Both the position numbers and the translations under genes were made by a program. The notes under the pieces are model-generated. The model was not told the origin of the DNA and searched no databases. It was given only the letters and a program-made list of their open reading frames with translations. From Actinomycetota bacterium (GTDB lineage Bacteria > Actinomycetota > Thermoleophilia > Gaiellales > Gaiellaceae): DNA of 12,727 nt. Where the stretch lies: the NCBI GenBank assembly GCA_016870235.1, contig VGCB01000018.1, positions 1 to 12,727 of the forward strand, read 5' to 3'. Shown here piece after piece: positions 7,557 to 12,727 of the stretch; position 1 is the stretch's first letter, and every line of letters starts with the position of its first letter.

Positions 7557-7967
7557 TCAGGTCGGCGCGGGGACGGCGCCGAGCTGGACCATCAACCCGA
7601 GCATGTCCGCGCACGACCAGCGCTCGACGCAGCGATCGCCGGCGAAGCGCAGGATCGTGATCCCATCGAGGACGATCTCGACCCCTGTCGCGGGGATGCT
7701 GTTGAACGTCCCTTCGTGCCTTCCGGTCATCGAGAACCGGACGGTGACGGTGTCATTGGATTCGATCACCTCGTGAAACGTGAGCTGCGGCTCGGTGAAG
7801 GCGGAGAAGATGCTCTCGTAGAGGGCGACCACACCGGCATAGTCGAGTGGCTCCCCGTAGCCGTGGAGTTTCACTGACGGGTCGTAGACCCCGAGGTAGC
7901 CGACCAGATCGCCGGCATTCCACCGCTCTCGTGCCCGCGAGAGCGAGGCGCGCGCTGCCGACTCCAT
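7557..7967 (-). CDS. SnoaL-like (NTF2-fold) protein
   Basis: This 136-residue protein belongs to the SnoaL/ester-cyclase branch of the NTF2-like fold, a cone-shaped domain used by small cyclases, isomerases and many proteins of unknown role. The N-terminal helix RARERWNAGDLVGYLGVYDP is followed by the family pattern TGRHEGTFNSIPATG, then a strand DGITILRFAGDRCVERW and the C-terminal DMLGLMVQLGAVP. The start ATG 7967-7965 is supported by a GAAGGAGA Shine-Dalgarno sequence 8 bases upstream. The frame extends 43 codons further to 8096, but that extension is Arg-rich and unlike the family. It lies between dapC and dapD on the same strand, preceded by a 307-base spacer with a possible own promoter. 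The substrate is unknown and a role in diaminopimelate synthesis is not indicated by sequence. Confidence 0.85.
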   Translation of the reverse strand: MESAARASLSRARERWNAGDLVGYLGVYDPSVKLHGYGEPLDYAGVVALYESIFSAFTEPQLTFHEVIESNDTVTVRFSMTGRHEGTFNSIPATGVEIVLDGITILRFAGDRCVERWSCADMLGLMVQLGAVPAPT

Positions 7968-7975
7968 GGTTCCGT

Positions 7976-7981
7976 CTCCTT
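7976..7981 (-). promoter_or_regulatory. Ribosome binding site that fixes the start of the SnoaL-like gene
   Basis: AAGGAG on the minus strand lies 8 bases before ATG 7967. It is one of the few strong Shine-Dalgarno sites in this window. It excludes the longer upstream frame and implies a transcript with a real 5' leader, unlike the neighbouring dap genes. Confidence 0.7.
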
Positions 7982-8133
7982 CGTCGAGGACGAGCCGTCG
8001 GGTTGTGGTTCGCTGCTCTCGCCGGTCCGGTTCGACGCGAGGGAAGAAGGCAGCTCGAAATCTCGTGCGGCCCCGGCGTCGGACGCTTCGCAGCATCCGT
8101 CCGTCGCGACGCGACTGCGGTCGCCCGTGCCCC

Positions 8134-8169
8134 TCACCTGTCCGAAAGGGACACTTTCTCCTGGGCCAC
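8134..8169 (-). CDS. Possible 11-codon leader ORF before the SnoaL-like gene
   Basis: On the minus strand GGAGGAGG (8173-8180) sits 3 bases before GTG 8169-8167. The frame reads MAQEKVSLSDR and stops at TGA 8136-8134. It covers the whole A-B-A'-B' repeat at 8139-8158, so a translating ribosome would alter which hairpin can form. The strong ribosome binding site is the main support. No codon run suggests amino-acid sensing, and the frame could be fortuitous if the repeat is a dispersed element. Confidence 0.25.
   Translation of the reverse strand: MAQEKVSLSDR
8139..8158. repeat. A-B-A'-B' interleaved inverted repeat
   Basis: The plus strand reads TGTCC-GAAAG-GGACA-CTTTC, four adjacent 5-base blocks in which block 1 pairs with block 3 and block 2 pairs with block 4. 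Each hairpin would use the intervening block as its loop, so the two are mutually exclusive, or could interlock in pseudoknot order. It lies in a non-coding spacer. It may be a dispersed REP-like element or an RNA switch; copy number in the genome decides between these. Confidence 0.55.
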
Positions 8170-8192
8170 CGGCCTCCTCCCCTTCGTGTTCA

Positions 8193-8221
8193 ACGATAAC
8201 AGGGAATCTGTTGCGTGTCCG
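8193..8221 (-). promoter_or_regulatory. Possible promoter of the SnoaL-like gene with overlapping palindrome
   Basis: On the minus strand CGGACA (8221-8216) and TATCGT (8198-8193) are separated by 17 bases and resemble -35 and -10 elements. A 5+5 inverted repeat, AACAG and CTGTT around 5 bases (8198-8212), fills the spacer, where a repressor could act. Transcription would begin near 8186, giving a leader of about 220 bases. The match is moderate and the operator reading is speculative. Confidence 0.35.
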
Positions 8222-8274
8222 TTCCGAATCGCACCAAAACAGTGCCAAGAACGCCGAGCGGGGAGCGCGCGCCC

Positions 8275-9423
8275 CTACAGCGCGCTCGCCAGGATCACCG
8301 CCGCCCGCTCGCACTCGGCCAGCGTCGGGACAAGCGCGAAGCGCACGTAGCCCTCGCCCGACGCTCCGAGGAACGCCCCGGGCGCGACGACGATTCCGTG
8401 CTCGAGAAGGCGGGTCGCGAAGGACTCGGACCCCTCGCCGTCGGGAACCGCCACCCAGAGGTACATCGTGGCGGCGCTCCCCGCCACGCGCAGTCCCTTC
8501 GCGGCGAAGAGGTCGAGGAAGACCCGTCGCTTCGCGGCGTAGGCCGCGCGCGCCCGCTCGACGTGCGCCTCGTCCGCCCAGGCCACGACCGAGGCCCGCT
8601 GGACGAACTCCTGCGGCGCGGTACCGAGCGACGGCCGGAACTTCTTGATCGCGGCGACCAGCGCGGGATCGCCGGCGACGAACCCGGAGCGGTATCCCGT
8701 CATCGACGATCGCTTCGAGAGCGTGTTGAAGACGAGCACGTTCGCGAGATCGTCGAGCTGCAGCGCCGAGGGTGGCGGCTCGTCGAACCACAGCTCCGAG
8801 TAGGCCTCGTCGGATGCGAGCACGAACCCGTGCCGGCGGGCGAGCTCGGCGAGTCGCGCGTAGAAGGCGAGCGGGGCGACGGCGCACGTCGGGTTGTTCG
8901 GGTAGTTGACCCAGACGAGCGCTGCGCGCTTCCAGTCGAACGGCGAGACCGCATCGAGGTCGGGGAGGAAGCCGTTGGCCTCGAGCAGCGGGAGCTCGAG
9001 GACGCTCGCACCGGCGAACTGCGCTCCACGCTCGTACACCGGGTACCCGGGCTCCGGGGCGATCACGGTATCCCGGCCCGCCTCCGGGTCGAGCACGGCC
9101 TGGGCGAACGAGTAGATCGCCTCCTTGGAGCCCAGGGTCGGGACGACGTGCTGGTCGGGATCGAGCGTGACGCCGAACCGCCGCCCGGCCCACGCGCAGA
9201 TCGCCTCGCGCAGCTCGGGCAGCCCGACCGACGCCGGATACCCCATGCGCTCGCGCACGCCCTCCCTGAGCGCCTCGATGATCGCAGGGTCGGTCGACTC
9301 CTGCGGGTCGCCCATGCCGAAGTCGATCACCTCGTGGCCCTCGGCCCGCCGCGCGGCGGCAGCCTGCGCGAGCCGGACGAACGGGTAGGTGGCCTGCGCC
9401 CGGAGGATCGGCGAGATCGGCAC
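8275..9423 (-). CDS. dapC: Succinyl-diaminopimelate aminotransferase (DapC), class I PLP enzyme
   Basis: DapC converts N-succinyl-2-amino-6-ketopimelate to N-succinyl-LL-diaminopimelate with glutamate as amino donor. The 382-residue protein is a fold-type I aminotransferase. It has GMGDP near 36-40, NYPNNPT (173-179), DEAY with Asp205 contacting the PLP pyridine nitrogen and Tyr208, the Schiff-base Lys237 in TLSKRSSMTGYRSGF, and Arg361 in YVRFALVP for the substrate carboxylate. Family motifs alone would also allow other class I aminotransferases. The assignment to DapC rests on the neighbouring dapE, dapD and dapF genes. It starts at GTG 9423, 6 bases after the dapE stop, with no strong ribosome binding site, so it is probably translated by coupling from dapE. 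Confidence 0.88.
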   Translation of the reverse strand: MPISPILRAQATYPFVRLAQAAAARRAEGHEVIDFGMGDPQESTDPAIIEALREGVRERMGYPASVGLPELREAICAWAGRRFGVTLDPDQHVVPTLGSKEAIYSFAQAVLDPEAGRDTVIAPEPGYPVYERGAQFAGASVLELPLLEANGFLPDLDAVSPFDWKRAALVWVNYPNNPTCAVAPLAFYARLAELARRHGFVLASDEAYSELWFDEPPPSALQLDDLANVLVFNTLSKRSSMTGYRSGFVAGDPALVAAIKKFRPSLGTAPQEFVQRASVVAWADEAHVERARAAYAAKRRVFLDLFAAKGLRVAGSAATMYLWVAVPDGEGSESFATRLLEHGIVVAPGAFLGASGEGYVRFALVPTLAECERAAVILASAL

Positions 9424-9429
9424 GGCGTG

Positions 9430-10509
9430 CTAGGCCCGGCTCTCGCCGAGCAGGAAGCGATGGAGCACCTCGTAGGCCTTGATGAGGGCGTCGATCTCGA
9501 CGAGCTCGTCCCGCCGGTGGGCGTACCGCGTTCCGCCCGGCCCGAAGTTGACGGCGTCGATCCCGCGCGACGTGAAGTCGGCGACGTTCGTCCACGCCTG
9601 CTTCGGCTCGAACAGGAGGTCGCCGGCATCGCGCAGGGCCTCGACCAGAGGCGTGTCGGTCACCACTCTGGCCGACGGGCTGTTGCTCTCGATCGTCAGC
9701 TCGGCATCCGCGGGGACGAGCTCGCGCACCCACTCCTCGGCGTCCTCGGGCGAGCGATCGGGCGCATAGCGCACGTTGAGGGTGGCGACGGCCGAATCGG
9801 GGATGACGTTGTCGGCGATCCCGGCGCTCAGGCGCGTGATCGACACCACCTCCCGGAAGACGAGCCCGCCGACGACCGCGTCCCGGGGCTCGATCGCGGC
9901 AAGCGAGCGGAGCCCCTCGAGCGCCTTCTCGATCGCGTTCTCGGCCGTCCACGGCCGCGCCGAGTGGCCGCTGACCCCGGAGAACGTGACGCTAGCGTTG
10001 AGGTTCCCGAGGCAGCCCGCGTGGATCTCGAGGTCGGTCGGCTCGAGGAGGACGGCGAGCGCGGCGTCGAGGACGTCGGAGGATGTCTCGAAGAGATGGG
10101 GGAGAGGGCTCCACTGCGGCGGCAGCTCCTCCTTGCCGAAGAGCAGAAGCCCGATGTCGAGGGCGCCGGGCCGGTCCTCCGCAAGATCACGGAGGAGCTC
10201 GATCGCGACTGCGACACCGCCTTTCATGTCGCTGGCGCCGCAGCCGTGCACGGCGCCGCCGTCGATGCGGCCGGGGACGTTCTCCTGCGCGGGCACGGTG
10301 TCGTAGTGGCCGACGAGGAGGACGAGCGGGACGTCCGGGCGGCGCGGCCGGATCCACAGGAACGCGTCCTCGGCCTCGTAGACGGGCGCAAAGGCCGGCG
10401 GAACGAGCTCCCGGAGATGGCGCCTGACCCTCTCCTCGTGACGGCTCTCGGACGGGATGTCGACGAGCTCGAGTGTGCGCGCGGCGAGCCGTGTCGCGAG
10501 ATCCGGCAT
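9430..10509 (-). CDS. dapE: Succinyl-diaminopimelate desuccinylase (DapE), M20 metallopeptidase
   Basis: DapE hydrolyses N-succinyl-LL-diaminopimelate to LL-diaminopimelate and succinate using two zinc ions. This 359-residue M20-family protein has the expected ligands: His68 and Asp70 in GHYDTVP, bridging Asp94 in GASDMKGG, the catalytic pair Glu127-Glu128 in GKEELP, Glu156 in LEPTD, and His331 near the C-terminus in YAHRRDE. GVSGHSARPW marks the dimerisation (lid) domain. It is the first gene of the minus-strand dapE-dapC unit. The ATG at 10509 has no Shine-Dalgarno sequence but lies 6 bases after TAGGGT, suggesting a leaderless mRNA. It is divergent from hflX across only 28 bases. Other M20 deacylases share these residues; gene context supports DapE. 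Confidence 0.9.
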   Translation of the reverse strand: MPDLATRLAARTLELVDIPSESRHEERVRRHLRELVPPAFAPVYEAEDAFLWIRPRRPDVPLVLLVGHYDTVPAQENVPGRIDGGAVHGCGASDMKGGVAVAIELLRDLAEDRPGALDIGLLLFGKEELPPQWSPLPHLFETSSDVLDAALAVLLEPTDLEIHAGCLGNLNASVTFSGVSGHSARPWTAENAIEKALEGLRSLAAIEPRDAVVGGLVFREVVSITRLSAGIADNVIPDSAVATLNVRYAPDRSPEDAEEWVRELVPADAELTIESNSPSARVVTDTPLVEALRDAGDLLFEPKQAWTNVADFTSRGIDAVNFGPGGTRYAHRRDELVEIDALIKAYEVLHRFLLGESRA

Positions 10510-10515
10510 GGTGTG

Positions 10516-10521
10516 ACCCTA
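10516..10521 (-). promoter_or_regulatory. Putative -10 element for leaderless dapE
   Basis: TAGGGT on the minus strand fits TANNNT and ends 6 bases before ATG 10509. Its -35 region would fall at about 10539-10544, inside the first codons of hflX, so dapE and hflX transcription cannot easily start at the same time on one DNA copy. Confidence 0.5.
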
Positions 10522-10525
10522 CCGG

Positions 10526-10531
10526 CATACT
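10526..10531 (+). promoter_or_regulatory. Putative -10 element for leaderless hflX
   Basis: CATACT (five of six to TATACT) ends 6 bases before GTG 10538. It is 4 bases from the opposite-strand dapE box. Its -35 would overlap the dapE start codon. No ribosome binding site precedes the GTG. Confidence 0.45.
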
Positions 10532-10537
10532 GCGGCG

Positions 10538-11830
10538 GTGACGTCCCGCCAGCCCGACCCGCTGCCCGGTGCCGAGCCCGAGCGCGGGCTGGCTCTCGCC
10601 GTGCTCCCGAAGGGCGCGGATCCGGCGTCCGAGCTGGCGGAGCTCCGCGAGCTCGCGTGGACGGCGGGTGTGGCCACGATCGACGAGATCGTCCAGCACC
10701 GGCTCCATCCGGACCCGCGGACCTACGTCGGCAAGGGCAAGCTCGAGGAGCTCCGCGAGCGCTTCGCCGACGCGCACGCGGAGGTGCTCCTCGTCGACGG
10801 CGAGCTCGACCCCGGGCAGCAGCGCGCGCTCGAGAACGCGCTCTCGGCCCGCGTCGTCGACCGCACGCAGCTGATCCTGGACATCTTCGCGCAGCACGCG
10901 ATCAGCGCCGAGGGCAAGCTCCAGGTCGAGCTCGCCCAGCTCGAGTACAACCTCCCCCGCATGCGGGGCATGTGGCAGCACCTCGAACGGCTGGGCGGCG
11001 GCGTCGGCACGCGCGGCCCGGGCGAGACGCAGCTCGAGAGCGACCGCCGGATGGCCCGTCGTCGCATCGCCCAGCTCCGCGAGCGGCTCCGTGGCCTGCA
11101 GGGCCAGCGGGCCGTCCGCCGCAAGGAGCGCAAGCGCGCGGAGATGCCCACGATCGCCCTCGCCGGTTACACGAACGCCGGCAAGTCGACGCTGCTGAAT
11201 GCGCTCACGGGCGCGGAGGTCTCGGTCGAGAATCGTCTGTTCGAGACGCTCGACCCGACGACGCGCTTCTTCGACCACGACGGCAAGCGGTACCTCGTGA
11301 CCGATACGGTCGGCTTCATCCGGCGGCTGCCGACGCAGCTTGTCGAGGGATTCGCCTCGACGCTCGAGGAGACGCTCGTCGCCGACGTGATCGCACACGT
11401 CGTCGACGCGTCCCAGCCGGACGGCGAGCGGGCCGAGCAGATTGCCGCAGTCGAGCGCGTTCTCGCAGGCATCGGCGCCGGCGACGTGCCCACCGAGCTC
11501 GTCCTCAACAAGATCGATCGGCTCGACGTCGATGCCCGGGAGCGCCTCGCGAACCGCCATCCCGGCGCGATCCAGGTCTCCGCGCTCACCGGCGAAGGGC
11601 TCGACGCCCTGCGGGCCCACATCGCGGAGATCTTCGCCGATCGCTTCGAGGAGGTACGGCTGCTCGTGCCGTACGGCGAGGGACGGGCGCTGTCCGACCT
11701 GTACGCGCTCGGGGCGCCGATCGACGAGCGAAAGGACACGCCGGAGGGCGTGGAGATTCGCGCGCGCCTCCCGCATCGCGACGTCCGCCGCTTCGCCGGG
11801 TTCCTCGTCGCAGGGGCGCGCGAGCCGTGA
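10538..11830 (+). CDS. hflX: GTPase HflX (ribosome-associated)
   Basis: HflX is a translational GTPase that splits stalled 70S ribosomes, notably after heat or antibiotic stress. The 430 residues hold the family's N-terminal domain with TYVGKGKLEEL (62-72) and VDRTQLILDIFAQHA. A linker helix pair with GPGETQLESDRR (160-170) follows, then the G domain: G1 GYTNAGKS (210-217), G3 DTVGF (256-260), G4 NKID (324-327) and G5 SALTGEG (348-354). The C-terminal domain contains LVPYGEGR. The GTG start at 10538 is likely leaderless from CATACT at 10526. The stop overlaps the dut start as GTGA, so the three plus-strand genes hflX, dut and the Nudix gene form one operon. Confidence 0.95.
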   Translation: MTSRQPDPLPGAEPERGLALAVLPKGADPASELAELRELAWTAGVATIDEIVQHRLHPDPRTYVGKGKLEELRERFADAHAEVLLVDGELDPGQQRALENALSARVVDRTQLILDIFAQHAISAEGKLQVELAQLEYNLPRMRGMWQHLERLGGGVGTRGPGETQLESDRRMARRRIAQLRERLRGLQGQRAVRRKERKRAEMPTIALAGYTNAGKSTLLNALTGAEVSVENRLFETLDPTTRFFDHDGKRYLVTDTVGFIRRLPTQLVEGFASTLEETLVADVIAHVVDASQPDGERAEQIAAVERVLAGIGAGDVPTELVLNKIDRLDVDARERLANRHPGAIQVSALTGEGLDALRAHIAEIFADRFEEVRLLVPYGEGRALSDLYALGAPIDERKDTPEGVEIRARLPHRDVRRFAGFLVAGAREP

Positions 11831-12264
11831 CCCGTCTGCTCGTCCAGCGGCTGAGCCCGGACACCGCGATCCCGCGGGCCGCGCACGCAGGCGACGGCGG
11901 CCTCGACCTCGCCGCGGCCGAGGGAGTCGTGATCGGCCCGGGCGCGCGCGCCGTCGTCGGGACGGGCCTCGCCGTCGCGATCCCGGAGGGCCACGCCGGG
12001 CTCGTGCTGCCGCGCTCGGGGCTTGCCGCCCGTCACGGCCTTGCGCTCGTGAACGCGCCGGGCCTCGTCGACGCGGGCTATCGCGGGGAGGTCAAGCTGA
12101 TCCTCCTCAACACCGATCGTGAGGAGCCGTTCGAGGTGGAGGCCGGCATGCGCATCGGGCAGCTCGTGGTCGTGCGGCTGCCTGCGCTCGACGTCGTCGA
12201 GGTCGACGCCTTGCCGGCGAGCGATCGCGGCGCCGCCGGGCTCGGGTCGTCGGGGCTCCGGTGA
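11827..12264 (+). CDS. dut: dUTP diphosphatase (dUTPase)
   Basis: dUTPase hydrolyses dUTP to dUMP, keeping uracil out of DNA and feeding thymidylate synthesis. The 145-residue length is standard for the homotrimeric family. All five motifs are visible: I AGDGGLDLAA (21-30), II PRSGLA (62-67), III GLVDAGYRGEVK (79-90) with catalytic Asp82 and Tyr85, IV RIGQLVV (109-115) and V RGAAGLGSSG (134-143). In motif V the aromatic that usually stacks on the uracil ring (GFG) is Leu139, a modest departure. The frame is open far upstream, as antisense to dapE and dapC and as a shadow of hflX, but GTG 11827 gives the family N-terminus and a GTGA overlap with hflX. Confidence 0.94.
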   Translation: MTRLLVQRLSPDTAIPRAAHAGDGGLDLAAAEGVVIGPGARAVVGTGLAVAIPEGHAGLVLPRSGLAARHGLALVNAPGLVDAGYRGEVKLILLNTDREEPFEVEAGMRIGQLVVVRLPALDVVEVDALPASDRGAAGLGSSGLR

Positions 12265-12725
12265 GGCCCGACCCGCGGATCCGCGTGTCGGCGCTCCTGC
12301 GCTGGGGCGACCGCATTCTCCTCTGCCGGCACGTCAAGGACGGCGTCGAGCACTGGCTGCTGCCCGGCGGCGGCGTCCGTGGCGGCGAGACGCTGACCGC
12401 GGCTCTGCTCCGCGAGCTCGTCGAGGAGACGGCGGTCATCGACGACGGCGACGAGCTGCCGCTCGAGGGGCCGGTCGCCATCGTCGAGTCGATCGCGCCG
12501 GAGCGGAGCACGAGCACGAGACACATCGTCCACGTCGTCTTCGCCGCGAACCTCGCGGGCTCGTTGACGGCGATCGCGTCGTCGGACGAGGCCGTGCGTG
12601 GCCACCGTCTCTTCGCGCTCGACGAGCTCCACGAGATCTCGATCCACCCGCCGATCCACCGGTTCCTCCGCCGGTGGGAGGCCGGTGACCCATGCGTGTA
12701 TCTCGGGTCAGTGTGGACCGACTGA
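12261..12725 (+). CDS. Nudix hydrolase
   Basis: Nudix enzymes cleave nucleoside diphosphates linked to another moiety. The 154-residue protein has a complete Nudix box in residues 37-59, GGVRGGETLTAALLRELVEE followed by TAV. Glu52, Glu55 and Glu56 are the metal ligands; the usual Gly near the end of the box is Ala58. The preceding HWLLPGGG is the standard entry strand. The substrate cannot be deduced, though the overlap with dut suggests nucleotide-pool housekeeping or general ADP-ribose-type hydrolysis. Its GTG start overlaps the dut stop as GTGA, so translation is probably coupled. The stop lies two bases before the end of the window. Confidence 0.88.
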   Translation: MRPDPRIRVSALLRWGDRILLCRHVKDGVEHWLLPGGGVRGGETLTAALLRELVEETAVIDDGDELPLEGPVAIVESIAPERSTSTRHIVHVVFAANLAGSLTAIASSDEAVRGHRLFALDELHEISIHPPIHRFLRRWEAGDPCVYLGSVWTD

Positions 12726-12727
12726 CG

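Larger units (their letters stand above)
7968..8274. other. 307-base gene-free spacer between dapC and the SnoaL-like gene
   Basis: No conserved protein is visible on either strand here. Reading on the minus strand from dapC, it holds a possible sigma-70-type promoter (8193-8221) overlapping a short inverted repeat. An 11-codon ORF with a strong ribosome binding site (8134-8169) follows, wrapped around a 20-base A-B-A'-B' repeat (8139-8158). Next comes about 150 bases without clear structure, and last the ribosome binding site of the SnoaL-like gene. The stretch around 8140-8250 has lower GC than the flanking genes. Confidence 0.6.

Noticed and set aside
7513..7614. N-terminal 34-codon extension of DapD
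   Set aside because: It overlaps the SnoaL-like gene and its residues do not resemble DapD. GTG 7512 has the promoter-spacing pattern seen at other starts.
7968..8096. N-terminal 43-codon extension of the SnoaL-like protein
   Set aside because: It is Arg-rich and unlike the family, and the strong ribosome binding site at 7976-7981 marks the internal ATG at 7967.
8257..8274. Possible terminator after dapC (GGGG and CCCC around GC repeats)
   Set aside because: Only four clean pairs form before a mismatch and there is no T-tract, so it is not reportable as a terminator.
8215..11826. Upstream part of a 1349-residue plus-strand open frame ending in dut
   Set aside because: This stretch is antisense to dapC and dapE and out of frame with hflX. 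Its product is Arg-rich without domains. Only 11827-12264 matches a protein family.

Overview
This is a GC-rich, gene-dense chromosomal segment with many GTG and TTG starts. It looks like a high-GC actinobacterium-like genome. The recX/rny/miaB/miaA/dapF/hflX order and the protein flavour suggest the Thermoleophilia side of Actinobacteriota, but that placement is inference. I see no tRNA, rRNA, CRISPR array, transposase or prophage gene.

Layout. (a) 1-2350, plus strand: the end of recX, a 259-base leader, rny (RNase Y), then a 30-codon gene for a single-span, glycine-rich membrane peptide. (b) 2411-6672, plus strand: miaB, an extended-SDR sugar-nucleotide epimerase fused to miaB by a TGATG overlap, miaA and dapF. 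(c) 6673-6714: a convergent gap with a strong GC hairpin. (d) 6715-10509, minus strand, listed in transcription order: dapE, dapC, a 307-base spacer, a SnoaL-like gene and dapD. (e) 10538-12725, plus strand: hflX, dut and a Nudix hydrolase, joined by GTGA stop/start overlaps.

How the genes fit together. MiaA and MiaB act in sequence on A37 of tRNA (isopentenylation, then methylthiolation). RNase Y and HflX are RNA-decay and ribosome-rescue factors. Dut and the Nudix protein are nucleotide-handling enzymes. DapD, DapC, DapE and DapF correspond to the last four steps of the succinylase route to meso-diaminopimelate, which feeds peptidoglycan and lysine. They are split over two strands.

Most notable observations. 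(1) The DapF homologue has Ser at both positions where the epimerase family has its two catalytic Cys, while the other family motifs are kept. (2) Several transcription-unit starts have a TANNNT-like -10 hexamer exactly 6 bases before an RTG start with no ribosome binding site, which points to leaderless transcripts. The dapE and hflX promoters overlap head to head. (3) A predicted leaderless 19-codon ORF ends in a GTGA overlap in front of miaA. (4) The leader of the SnoaL-like gene has an A-B-A'-B' repeat of mutually exclusive hairpins inside an 11-codon ORF that has a strong Shine-Dalgarno sequence. (5) An undescribed 30-residue membrane peptide follows RNase Y, itself a membrane-anchored enzyme.
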